Positions 48,148 to 57,943 of a stretch of DNA of 64,000 bases are shown here, in pieces. The notes below the pieces were generated by a model. The model was not told the DNA's origin. It saw nothing but the letters and a program-made list of their open reading frames with translations, and ran no database searches. The DNA comes from Aquisalimonas sp007126095 (lineage in GTDB: Bacteria > Pseudomonadota > Gammaproteobacteria > Nitrococcales > Aquisalimonadaceae), in assembly GCF_048323695.1 (NCBI RefSeq), contig NZ_JBLWFT010000004.1:62001-126000 (forward strand), written 5' to 3'. Both the position numbers and the translations under genes were made by a program. Numbering within the stretch: position 1 is the first letter of the stretch; each line of letters opens with the position of its first letter.

Positions 48148-49599
48148 TCAGGCGTCTCCGTTATCCACGATCCAGGTGTCCTTGCTGCCGCCACCCTGGG
48201 AGGAGTTCACCACGGTGGAACCCTTGCGCAGCGCCACGCGGGTCAGGCCGCCGGGGGTGACGTACATGTCGTCGCCCTGGAGGATGAATGGCCGCAGATC
48301 CACGTGCCGCGGCTCGACGCTGCCGTCCACCACCGTGGGCACCGTGGACAGGCGGATCAGCGGCTGTGCGATGTAGTTGCGCGGCTCGTTGCGGATCAGC
48401 CGTGCGAAGTGCTTGCGGTCCTTCTTGGTGGCCGTGGGCCCGATCAGCATGCCGTAGCCGCCGGACTCGTTGGCCGGTTTCACCACCAGCTCGTCCAGGT
48501 GGTCGAGCACGTACTGCCGCTCGTCGTCCAGGTAGCAGCGATAGGTGGGCACGTTCGGCAGGATCGGCTCCTCGTTGAGATAGTAGCGGATGAAATCCGG
48601 CACGAAGGCATAGACCACCTTGTCATCGGCAACACCGGCCCCCGGCGCGTTGGCCAGGCCCACGTTGCCCTTGCGCCAGGCGCGCATGAGCCCGGGGACG
48701 CCCAGCACGGAATCCTTGCGGAACGCTTCAGGGTCCAGGAACAGGTCATCGATGCGGCGGTAGATCACATCCACCCGCCGCGGTCCGTCGATGGTCCGCA
48801 TGTAGACGCAGTCGTCGCTGCCCACCACCAGATCCGAACCTTCCACCACCTCGGCGCCCATGTGCTGGGCCAGGAACGAATGCTCGAAATAGGCGGAGTT
48901 GTAGATGCCCGGGGTCAGCACCACCACCTCGGGGTAGTCCATGGGCCGGGGCGACAGGGCCGCGAGCATGTCGAACAGTTTGGTAGGGTAATCGCCCACG
49001 GGCTGGATGCTGGTGTTCTCGAACAGTTCGCCGAACACCCGCTTGGTGAGCACCCGGTTCTCCATCATGTAGGACACGCCGGAGGGCACCCGCAGGTTGT
49101 CCTCCAGCACCATGAAACGGCCCTCATGGTCGCGGATCAGGTCCGAGCCGCAGATGTGGGCCCACACGTCCTGGGGCGGCCGCACGCCCACGCACTCCTT
49201 GCGGAAGTTCGCGGAATTGTCCAGCAGGGTGCGCGGGAACACGCCGTCGTGGATCACCGCCTGTTCGCCGTAGATATCGGCGATGAACAGGTTCAGCGCT
49301 TTCACCCGTTGCCGGAGCCCGGCGTCCACACTGCGCCATGTGGCGGCGTCGATGATCCGCGGGATGATGTCGTAGGGCCATGCGCGGTCGATGTTCTCGC
49401 CTTCGGAATAGACGGTGAACGTGATGCCCATCTCCAGGATGGCCAGTTCCGCGGCGTGCTGGCGCTCGTGGATCTCGTCGGTGCTGAGGGAGTCGAGGTA
49501 GGTGAGGAGTTCCCGCGCGGGAGGCCGGACCTGGCCGCCGGAATCGATGAGCTCGTCGTGAAACCCGGGATTCTCGTACGCCTGCCAGTTGATGGCCAT
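48148..49599 (-). CDS. circularly permuted ATP-grasp protein
   Basis: The 483-residue product is the standalone circularly permuted ATP-grasp enzyme of this operon. Candidate nucleotide and metal-binding elements are intact: MVLEDNLRVPSGVSYMMENR (E166, D167, N168) and VVKPANESGGYGMLIGP (K374, GGYG 380-383). It shares VVVLTPGIYNSAYFEHSFLA with the fusion protein. Members are predicted peptide-bond-forming ligases. It is the first gene of the five-gene minus-strand operon; GGGGGAG lies just upstream of the ATG. Confidence 0.9.
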   Translation of the reverse strand: MAINWQAYENPGFHDELIDSGGQVRPPARELLTYLDSLSTDEIHERQHAAELAILEMGITFTVYSEGENIDRAWPYDIIPRIIDAATWRSVDAGLRQRVKALNLFIADIYGEQAVIHDGVFPRTLLDNSANFRKECVGVRPPQDVWAHICGSDLIRDHEGRFMVLEDNLRVPSGVSYMMENRVLTKRVFGELFENTSIQPVGDYPTKLFDMLAALSPRPMDYPEVVVLTPGIYNSAYFEHSFLAQHMGAEVVEGSDLVVGSDDCVYMRTIDGPRRVDVIYRRIDDLFLDPEAFRKDSVLGVPGLMRAWRKGNVGLANAPGAGVADDKVVYAFVPDFIRYYLNEEPILPNVPTYRCYLDDERQYVLDHLDELVVKPANESGGYGMLIGPTATKKDRKHFARLIRNEPRNYIAQPLIRLSTVPTVVDGSVEPRHVDLRPFILQGDDMYVTPGGLTRVALRKGSTVVNSSQGGGSKDTWIVDNGDA

Positions 49600-49709
49600 T
49601 CGCTCCCCCGGTGATCGCCTGTGGGTGGTTACCTGCGGATCCTACCCATTTGAGAGTACACGCGCCCGGTAAGGCCGCCAAGCCGTGCCCGCCGCCCCGA
49701 ACCAGGCAG

Positions 49710-49740
49710 GGCGGGCCCCGGCCGATCGCCGGAGCCCGCC
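49710..49740 (-). terminator. hairpin after the acyl-CoA ligase gene
   Basis: A 13-bp stem (arms 49710-49722 and 49728-49740) with a 5-nt loop begins 6 nt after the acyl-CoA ligase stop. The single mismatch on the plus strand becomes a G-U pair in minus-strand RNA, supporting a role in leftward transcripts. There is no T tract, so termination efficiency is uncertain. Confidence 0.45.
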
Positions 49741-49746
49741 ATTCGG

Positions 49747-51381
<1,635 letters not shown>

Positions 51382-51564
51382 TGTTTCCTCCTCCGTTGCT
51401 GACGGATCGTTGTTCTGTCACGCACTGCGCCTCGTCCTGCGCAGGTATGACGCCTTTGCCCGAGCAGTCTGACATCTTGGCCGGTCCGATAACTCCCCGG
51501 ACGCGTTAATGCAGTGTCAATGGAAGTATTGACCGAATCCGCGAAAGTGTCTTGTCGGTGAGGG

Positions 51565-51576
51565 GGTTCGCGAACC
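51565..51576. promoter_or_regulatory. 12-bp perfect palindrome in the divergent promoter region
   Basis: GGTTCGCGAACC is a perfect palindrome between the divergent acyl-CoA ligase and dehydrogenase genes. It could be the operator of a regulator of acyl-CoA catabolism, but no regulator gene is nearby and palindromes this short arise by chance in GC-rich DNA. Confidence 0.25.
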
Positions 51577-51626
51577 GGTCTCGCCGTGGCATGCTCCGGC
51601 GTGGACCAATGAAGGAGAACATCGGC

Positions 51627-52805
51627 ATGACGGATCTTGAGACCTTCCGCCGCGAGACGCGGGAGTGGCTGGACGCGAACTGTCCCGAGAGCATGCGCAC
51701 CCCTATGCAGAGCGATGATGACGCCTGCTGGGGCGGGCGCAAGTGGACGTTCCAGAGCGAGGACCAGCGCCTGTGGCTGGAGCGCATGGCCGCGCGCGGC
51801 TGGACCGCCCCGGACTGGCCGACGGAGTACGGCGGTGGCGGGCTGAACAAGGACGAGCACAAGATCCTGCGTCAGGAGATGGCGCGGATTCAGGCGCGTT
51901 CGCCGTTGAACAGCTTCGGGGTGTGGATGATCGGCCCGGCCATTCTGAAGTTCGGCTCCGAGGCGCTGAAACGCCAGCACCTGCCGCCCATCGTCCGTGG
52001 CGAGATCCGCTGGTGCCAGGGGTACAGCGAGCCCGGCGCCGGTTCCGACCTGGCCGGCTTGCAGACGAAGGCGGAGGACAAGGGCGATCACTTCATCGTC
52101 AACGGCCAGAAGATCTGGACCTCCTACGCCGACAAGGCGGACTGGATGTTCTGCCTGGTGCGCACCAACCCGGATGCCAAGAAGCAGGCGGGCATCAGCC
52201 TGGTGCTGTTCGACATGGAAACTCCGGGCGTGAGCACCCGGCCGATCACCCTCATCTCCGGCAGCTCGCCGTTCTGCGAGACGTTCCTGGACAACGTCCG
52301 CGTGGAGAAAGATCAGGTGGTCGGCGAGGTGGACCAGGGCTGGACCATCGCCAAGTACCTGCTCACCCACGAGCGCGAGATGATCGGTGGCTTCGGCCGC
52401 ACGGCCGCCGGCAGCAAGACGCTGGCCGAGCAGGCCGTGGACGCCATCGGCCTGGACAACGGCCGGCTGGCCGACGACATGCTGCGCGCCGAGGTGGCCC
52501 AGTGGGATCTCGACGCCCGTGCCTTCGAGCTAACCGCCGAACGGGTGAGCGCCCAGGCCAAGGCCGGCCAGGGCGTTGGTGCGGCGTCCGCCATGCTCAA
52601 GTACTACGGCACCGAGCTGAACAAGCGCCGGCAGGAGCTGCTGATGGCGCTGAACGGCACCGACGCCCTGTACTGGGAAGGCAAGGGCGGCTTTGACGGG
52701 TCCATGCCGCGGCACTGGCTGCGGTCCAAGGGCAATTCCATCGAGGGCGGCACGTCGGAGATCCAGCTCAACGTGATCGCAAAGAACATCCTGGAGCTTG
52801 GCTGA
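51627..52805 (+). CDS. acyl-CoA dehydrogenase, probable catalytic subunit
   Basis: The 392-residue flavoprotein oxidises an acyl-CoA at C2-C3. It has the family layout: N-terminal helical domain, middle beta domain with QGYSEPGAGSDLAGL, and C-terminal helical domain ending IEGGTSEIQLNVIAKNIL, which holds the FAD-binding GTSEIQ motif. ATG 51627 is chosen because AAGGAG lies 9 nt upstream; an ATG at 51609 would place that site within the coding frame. The next gene, also an acyl-CoA dehydrogenase, starts 1 nt after its stop. Confidence 0.88.
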   Translation: MTDLETFRRETREWLDANCPESMRTPMQSDDDACWGGRKWTFQSEDQRLWLERMAARGWTAPDWPTEYGGGGLNKDEHKILRQEMARIQARSPLNSFGVWMIGPAILKFGSEALKRQHLPPIVRGEIRWCQGYSEPGAGSDLAGLQTKAEDKGDHFIVNGQKIWTSYADKADWMFCLVRTNPDAKKQAGISLVLFDMETPGVSTRPITLISGSSPFCETFLDNVRVEKDQVVGEVDQGWTIAKYLLTHEREMIGGFGRTAAGSKTLAEQAVDAIGLDNGRLADDMLRAEVAQWDLDARAFELTAERVSAQAKAGQGVGAASAMLKYYGTELNKRRQELLMALNGTDALYWEGKGGFDGSMPRHWLRSKGNSIEGGTSEIQLNVIAKNILELG

Positions 52806-52806
52806 C

Positions 52807-53949
52807 ATGGCGACGCTGGTACTCAATGAAGAACAACAGATGCTCAAGGACGCGGCGCGCGGATTCCTGCAGGAGCGGGCGCCGATTGCCGAATTCCGTC
52901 GCCTGCGGGATACGCGCGATGCCACCGGGTTCTCCCGCGATGTCTGGGCCGCCATGGTTGAACAGGGCTTTGCGGGCACGCTGATACCCGAGGCCCACGG
53001 CGGTTTCGCCTTCGGCCACGTGGGCATGGGGCAGATCATGGAAGAGAGCGGGCGGACGCTGGCACTGTCACCCCTGCTGAGTTCGGCCGTGCTGGGTGTC
53101 TCCGCCCTCACCCTGGCCGGGTCCGAGGCGCAACAGGCGGATCTCCTGCCGGCGGTGGGCCAGGGCGAGCTGCTGCTGGCCCTGGCCGTGGACGAGTCCG
53201 GCCGGCATGATCCCGAGTGCATCCGCACCCGCGCCGAACACAATGGCAGCGGTTACACCCTGAACGGCTGCAAGACGTTCGTGCTCGACGGCCACGTTGC
53301 GGACCGGCTGATTGTGGCCGCGCGCACGTCCGGTGATGCGCGCGCCACCGATGGCGTGACCCTGTTCCTCGTGAATCCGGACACGGCGGGCGTCGAGGTG
53401 GAGCGCACGATCATGGTGGACGCCCGCAATGCCGCCGAGGTGCGCTTCAATGATGCGGAAGTGCCGGCGGACGCGGTGCTCGGGCGGGTCGATGAGGGGC
53501 TGCCGGTCCTGGAACAGTTGCTGGATATCGGCAACGCGCATCTGGCCGCGGAGCTGCTCGGTCTCACCCAGGAGGTGTTCGAGCGCACGGTGCAGTATCT
53601 CAAGGAGCGCAAGCAGTTCGGCGTGGCCATCGGCTCGTTCCAGGCGCTGCAGCACCGGGCGGCGGACCTGTTCAGTGAGATCGAACTGCTGAAATCCGCG
53701 GTGGTCGCGGCGCTGTCGGCCCTGGACGAGGGCGACGACCATGCGGATCAGCTCTGCAGTCTCGCCAAGGCCCGGGCATCGAAGGTGGCGGAGCTCGCCA
53801 CCAACGAGGGCGTGCAGATGCATGGCGGCATGGGCATGACCGACGAGTTCGACGTGGGTCTGTTCCTCAAGCGCGCCCGCGCGGCTCAGCAGACCTTCGG
53901 CGATCAGCGGTACCACGCCCGGCGTTTCGCGCGTCTGCGCGGTTACTGA
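52807..53949 (+). CDS. acyl-CoA dehydrogenase, second subunit
   Basis: The 380-residue product is a more divergent acyl-CoA dehydrogenase. It has the N-terminal helical region (LNEEQQMLKDAARGFLQE), a weak middle domain, and the C-terminal QMHGGMGMTDEFDVG motif, but lacks the GTSEIQ-type end of its neighbour. Such adjacent unequal pairs form alpha2beta2 heterotetramers in mycobacterial steroid side-chain oxidation (FadE28/FadE29 type). A heteromer here is inference. ATG 52807 is chosen; GGAG lies 10 nt upstream inside the previous gene. Confidence 0.85.
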   Translation: MATLVLNEEQQMLKDAARGFLQERAPIAEFRRLRDTRDATGFSRDVWAAMVEQGFAGTLIPEAHGGFAFGHVGMGQIMEESGRTLALSPLLSSAVLGVSALTLAGSEAQQADLLPAVGQGELLLALAVDESGRHDPECIRTRAEHNGSGYTLNGCKTFVLDGHVADRLIVAARTSGDARATDGVTLFLVNPDTAGVEVERTIMVDARNAAEVRFNDAEVPADAVLGRVDEGLPVLEQLLDIGNAHLAAELLGLTQEVFERTVQYLKERKQFGVAIGSFQALQHRAADLFSEIELLKSAVVAALSALDEGDDHADQLCSLAKARASKVAELATNEGVQMHGGMGMTDEFDVGLFLKRARAAQQTFGDQRYHARRFARLRGY

Positions 53950-53971
53950 AGTCCTGCAAGGGAGACGGCAC

Positions 53972-54823
53972 ATGAGCCACGAGTGCTTCGAGGTGACCAT
54001 CGAGGGCGGCGTCGCCCATCTGGTGCTCAACCGCCCGGAAAAACGCAACAGCATGATCCCGGCGTTCTGGACCGAACTACCGGCGATCATCCGCGATATC
54101 GACCACAACGCCCGTGCCCGGGTGATCGTGATCTCGTCCACCGGGCCGCACTTCACGGCCGGGCTGGACATCAAGGCGTTCGAGGCCATCGCCGACGGGG
54201 GTGACGACCCCATGGCGGGCCGGCAGGCGGGCCTGCGATTCCAGCACACGGTCCGCGCCATGCAGGACACCTTCTCCTGCCTGGAGCAGTGCCGTGTGCC
54301 GGTGCTGGCAGCCATCCAGGGCGGCTGCATCGGCGGCGGCGTGGACCTGATTACCGCCTGCGACATGCGCTACGCCACGGCGGATGCCTTCATCACCATC
54401 CACGAGATCAACATCGGCATGACCGCCGACGTGGGCACGTTCCCGCGCATCTTCAAGCTGATCCCGGAAGGCGTGGCCCGGGAGCTGGCATACACCGGCC
54501 GGCGCATGCCCTCGGAGGAGGCGCAGGCCGTGGGCCTGGTCAACCGCGTCTTCCCGGACCAGGACAGTCTGCTGGACGGTGTCATGGGCATCGCCCGGGA
54601 GATCGCCACCAAGCCGCCGCTGGCCATTCACGGCACCAAGCGCATGGCCAACTACGCCCGGGACCACTCAGTGGCGGACAGCCTGGACTACATCGGTGTG
54701 TGGAACGCCAGCATGCTCCAGCACGCCGAGATCCGCGAGGCCATGCAGGCCAACGCCGAGCAGCGGCCCGGCGAGTTCGCCGACCTCCCGCCGGTTCGGC
54801 CGCCGTTGCAGGATCCGGAGTAG
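53972..54823 (+). CDS. crotonase-fold delta(3,5)-delta(2,4)-dienoyl-CoA isomerase
   Basis: The 283-residue product has the crotonase fold with FTAGLDIKAF and IQGGCIGGGVDL oxyanion segments. D125, E145 and D153 (EINIGMTADVGT) match the D176/E196/D204 active-site set of rat dienoyl-CoA isomerase with identical spacing, so it more likely isomerises 3,5-dienoyl-CoA to 2,4-dienoyl-CoA than hydrates enoyl-CoA. It follows the two dehydrogenases by 22 nt, suggesting an operon degrading unsaturated acyl chains. Confidence 0.85.
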   Translation: MSHECFEVTIEGGVAHLVLNRPEKRNSMIPAFWTELPAIIRDIDHNARARVIVISSTGPHFTAGLDIKAFEAIADGGDDPMAGRQAGLRFQHTVRAMQDTFSCLEQCRVPVLAAIQGGCIGGGVDLITACDMRYATADAFITIHEINIGMTADVGTFPRIFKLIPEGVARELAYTGRRMPSEEAQAVGLVNRVFPDQDSLLDGVMGIAREIATKPPLAIHGTKRMANYARDHSVADSLDYIGVWNASMLQHAEIREAMQANAEQRPGEFADLPPVRPPLQDPE

Positions 54824-54838
54824 GTTCGGGTTCCGGTT

Positions 54839-54862
54839 GGTGGACCTGAAGGTCCACCCTAC
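54839..54862 (-). repeat. 24-bp palindromic REP-like repeat, copy 4 (reverse)
   Basis: GGTGGACCTGAAGGTCCACC followed by CTAC is the same element found in the uvrD/LOG gap almost 30 kb away, here 16 bp after the crotonase stop. The hairpin arms are perfect. Confidence 0.82.
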
Positions 54863-54893
54863 GCCCATAAGTCCCGGCTGCGGGCACAGTCTA

Positions 54894-54917
54894 GTAGGGT
54901 GGACCTTCAGGTCCACC
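54894..54917 (+). repeat. 24-bp palindromic REP-like repeat, copy 5 (forward)
   Basis: GTAGG followed by GTGGACCTTCAGGTCCACC is the mirror partner of copy 4. The two face each other across a 31-bp spacer, the head-to-head pairing typical of REP doublets. Confidence 0.82.
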
Positions 54918-54963
54918 GAACCGGCCCGTCCCGGGATATACCCGCTGAGCGCAGGAGCCCATC

Positions 54964-55743
54964 ATGCAGTTTCTGGAACACGACAACGGCGTCATCCACT
55001 ATACCCTCGAAGGGCCGGACGATGCCCCGGTGGTGATGTTCGCAAACTCCCTGGGCACCGACTTCCGCATGTGGGATGGCGTCGCCGACCGGCTGCGGGG
55101 CCGCTACCGCCTGCTGCGCTATGACATGCGCGGCCACGGGCTGACCTCTGTGCCGGCCGGCCCGTACACCATTGCCGGACTGGCGGAGGACTGCGTGGCG
55201 CTCATGGACGGGCTGGGGTTAGACCGGGTGCATTTCTGCGGGCTCTCCATCGGCGGCATGATCGGCCAGCAGCTGGCCGGCAGCCACGGCGAGCGGCTGC
55301 ACAGCGTGATTCTGTGCGACACCACCATGCGTATGCCGGAGCCGTCCATGTGGGCCGAGCGCGCCGCCCAGGTGCGGGCCGACGGGCTGGACGGCCTGGT
55401 GAACGGCGCCATGGAGCGCTGGTTCACCCCCGCTTTCCTCGGCTCCAGCACCGTGGCCGGCATCCGCAACATGTTCCTGCGCACGCCGCCGGAGGGTTAC
55501 GCCGGGTGCTGCGAGGCGATCGGCAGCATGGACCTGGAGCCGCAGGTGGAGGCCATCGATGTGCCGACGCTGGTGGTGGTCGGTGAGGACGATCCGGGTA
55601 CGCCGGTGGCGGCTTCCGAGGCCATCGCCGAACGCATTGACGGCGCCCGGCTGGAGATCATCCCCGCCGCGGCGCATCTGCCACCGGTGGAGCAGCCGGA
55701 GGCAATGGTCACCGCCCTCGCCCGGTTTCTGGACGCCCGTTAG
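54964..55743 (+). CDS. PcaD-like alpha/beta hydrolase (3-oxoadipate enol-lactonase family)
   Basis: The 259-residue product resembles PcaD, which opens 3-oxoadipate enol-lactone in the protocatechuate branch. It has MFANSLGTDFRMWD, the nucleophile elbow FCGLSIGGM (S95), the acid loop VGEDDPGTPVA and the catalytic His in AAHLPPVEQP. No pcaB, pcaC, pcaI or pcaJ is nearby, so it may act on another ester of the acyl-CoA cluster. AGGAG lies 6 nt before the ATG. Confidence 0.8.
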   Translation: MQFLEHDNGVIHYTLEGPDDAPVVMFANSLGTDFRMWDGVADRLRGRYRLLRYDMRGHGLTSVPAGPYTIAGLAEDCVALMDGLGLDRVHFCGLSIGGMIGQQLAGSHGERLHSVILCDTTMRMPEPSMWAERAAQVRADGLDGLVNGAMERWFTPAFLGSSTVAGIRNMFLRTPPEGYAGCCEAIGSMDLEPQVEAIDVPTLVVVGEDDPGTPVAASEAIAERIDGARLEIIPAAAHLPPVEQPEAMVTALARFLDAR

Positions 55744-55848
55744 CCTTCGCGCAATGACCAGCACCGCCGGTTGCGCCCGGCGGCATCGCCGCCGGGGCCG
55801 AACCCCGGTAGACTCCGGCGCTTCGTTGGCTGAATCCAGGGAGCAAGG

Positions 55849-56574
55849 GTGGAGTTACCACTGAGCCTTGGTGAGTGGGCGCTGGCCAGCGCCGTGATTC
55901 TGGCCGGGTCGCTGCTGCAGGGCGCAATCGGTTTCGGGCTCGGAATGGTCGGCGCGCCACTGCTGTATCTGATCCAGCCGGCACTGATCCCCGGGGCCAT
56001 GGTGGTGGCGGGGATGTGCCTGCCGGTGCTGATACTCATGCGGGACTGGCGCGCCGTGCATTTCCCCGACGCCGGCTGGGCGGTGGTCGGCCAGGTACCC
56101 GGCGCCGCCCTTGGCGGTCTGGTCCTTGGTGTCATCGCGCAGGACATGCTGGGGCTGGTGTTCGGGTCGCTGGTGCTGCTGGCCGTGGTCCTGAGCCTGG
56201 CCGGCGGGGTCGCCAGCCCGCGTCCGCCGCACCTGTTCGGGGCCGGGGGGCTTGCCGGGCTGATGGCGACCACCACATCCATAGGTGGCCCGCCCCTGGC
56301 CCTGGCGTTTCAGCACTTCTCCGGTGCGCGGCTGCGCGGCACGCTGTCTGCGGTGTTCGTCCCCGGTGGCTTGATCGTGCTCACCGCCCTGGCCCTGGCC
56401 GGCCACTTCGGGCTCGCGGAGCTGGTCATGGGGATCAGCCTGCTGCCAGCCATTGCGCTCGGCTTTCTGGGCTCCGGCCGCGTTGCGCGCTGGCTCGATC
56501 GCGACTGGCTGCGCCCGGCGCTGCTGGGCGTCTCGGCCGCGGCCGCCGTTGGCGCCATCATCAGCGCGCTGTGA
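55849..56574 (+). CDS. TauE/SafE-family sulfite/anion exporter
   Basis: The 241-residue membrane protein has about seven or eight hydrophobic helices and the family-like glycine-rich segments LLQGAIGFGLGMVGAPLLYL and ATTTSIGGPPLALAFQHFS. TauE/SafE proteins move sulfonates, sulfite or other organic anions across the inner membrane. The substrate is unknown. The start is GTG 55849, with GGGAGCAAGG upstream. Its stop abuts the stop of the convergent MFS gene. Confidence 0.85.
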   Translation: MELPLSLGEWALASAVILAGSLLQGAIGFGLGMVGAPLLYLIQPALIPGAMVVAGMCLPVLILMRDWRAVHFPDAGWAVVGQVPGAALGGLVLGVIAQDMLGLVFGSLVLLAVVLSLAGGVASPRPPHLFGAGGLAGLMATTTSIGGPPLALAFQHFSGARLRGTLSAVFVPGGLIVLTALALAGHFGLAELVMGISLLPAIALGFLGSGRVARWLDRDWLRPALLGVSAAAAVGAIISAL

Positions 56575-57855
56575 TCAGCCGTCTCGGGCCGTCGATGCCT
56601 CGCTCTGCGGTGGGCCGCCCACGGCCAGTTCGCGGGGGAAGCGGCGGATCCATGCGGTCAGGATGCAACCCACGATCAACCCGGCCGTGGTGAACAGGAA
56701 CGCGGCGCGGAAATCGCCCGTGGTCTCGATCAGCCACCCGGCAATGGCCGGCCCCACGAACTGGCCGGCGGCGAACACCAGGGTCGAGAAGCTGAAGGCG
56801 ATGGGGATGTACCGGGGCGCCACCTGATCGGTACTGCTTGCCTGGATCAGGGCGAACGAGCCGTTCACGGCGCAGCCCATGATCAGGTAATGGAGAAAGA
56901 ACATGAGCAGGGTCTGGTCGATGAGCGGCAGCATGGTGGCGATGGTCACCAGGACCATGGCCGTCAGCAGCGCGTTGCCGCGGCCCCAGTGGTCCGAGAG
57001 CATGCCCCAGGCGGGCCCTGCGGCCACCGACAGCAGCCCCATCATCGCGAGCAGCTGGCCGGCGGTCCGTTCCGGGTGGCCCGATTCCACCACGAAGCTG
57101 ACCATGAAGACCGCCTGCACGATGTAGGTCAGTCCGATCAGCCCGTAGACGCTGCCGACGATGAGCATGCGCGGGTGGCGGTAGATCAGCCACTTCTCCG
57201 CGGAGGGCGGCCGTTCCCCGGCCGCGATGCGTGACCCCGGTGGATCCCGCACCACGATGATGACCAGGGTGGCCACGGCGGCGGCCGCCGCCGCGAACAG
57301 CCCCCAGCTCACCCGCCAGGCGGCGTCGCCGAAGAGTGTCTGCAGCCAGGGCACCAGAAAGCCGATCAGCAGTGTCCCAACGCCGATGCCCGCCGACATG
57401 CAGCCGATGACGAAGCCGCGCTTCGCCGGATACCATGCGGCCAGCAGTGAGACCATGGGGGCGAAACTGAAGGCGGTGCCAAAGCCGAGCAGCGCCTTGA
57501 GTGCGAGCAATGCCGGGTAGGCCGTGGCAACGCTGAGCCCCGCAAAACCGATCCCCACCGTGATCAGGCCGAACACCACGGCCCGGCGCGGCCCCCAGCG
57601 AGCGGCGGCGGCGCCGCCAGCGAGCACGAACAGCAGGTAACCCAGCGCGGTGACCGTGCCGAGCGTGCCTGCCTGCTGGTAGGTGAGCCCCAGGTCGGCA
57701 CGCATGGGCGGCAGCAGCACGCCAAAGGCCAGGCGGGCGAAGACGATCACGACCAGTCCCGTGAACGCGCCGCACAGTACGGTAAGCACGGCGTTGGGGC
57801 GGGTAGTGGTGTCCACGGCAGGCGGCCTCTTCGTTGTTATTGGTGAGCCGACCAT
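56575..57855 (-). CDS. major facilitator superfamily transporter
   Basis: The 426-residue product has twelve predicted transmembrane helices in two six-helix halves, with the loop 2-3 motif GGAAAARWGPRRAV, a variant of GxLaDrxGrkr, and its counterpart GMLSDHWGRGNA in the second half. It is probably an importer or exporter of a small carboxylate or drug; nothing in the sequence fixes the substrate. It converges with the TauE/SafE gene with no spacer. Confidence 0.85.
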   Translation of the reverse strand: MVGSPITTKRPPAVDTTTRPNAVLTVLCGAFTGLVVIVFARLAFGVLLPPMRADLGLTYQQAGTLGTVTALGYLLFVLAGGAAAARWGPRRAVVFGLITVGIGFAGLSVATAYPALLALKALLGFGTAFSFAPMVSLLAAWYPAKRGFVIGCMSAGIGVGTLLIGFLVPWLQTLFGDAAWRVSWGLFAAAAAAVATLVIIVVRDPPGSRIAAGERPPSAEKWLIYRHPRMLIVGSVYGLIGLTYIVQAVFMVSFVVESGHPERTAGQLLAMMGLLSVAAGPAWGMLSDHWGRGNALLTAMVLVTIATMLPLIDQTLLMFFLHYLIMGCAVNGSFALIQASSTDQVAPRYIPIAFSFSTLVFAAGQFVGPAIAGWLIETTGDFRAAFLFTTAGLIVGCILTAWIRRFPRELAVGGPPQSEASTARDG

Positions 57856-57943
57856 ATCAGGAAATCTGAACGCGCGGACACGGGAGCGGTCAGTGGGCTA
57901 TTGATGGCAGGTCCTGATGTGCCTTATCCGGAAGGAGCGTGAA

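Noticed and set aside
47965..49614. Plus-strand open frame of about 550 codons opposite the circularly permuted ATP-grasp gene
   Set aside because: Antisense shadow; very His/Val/Gly-rich without domain features.
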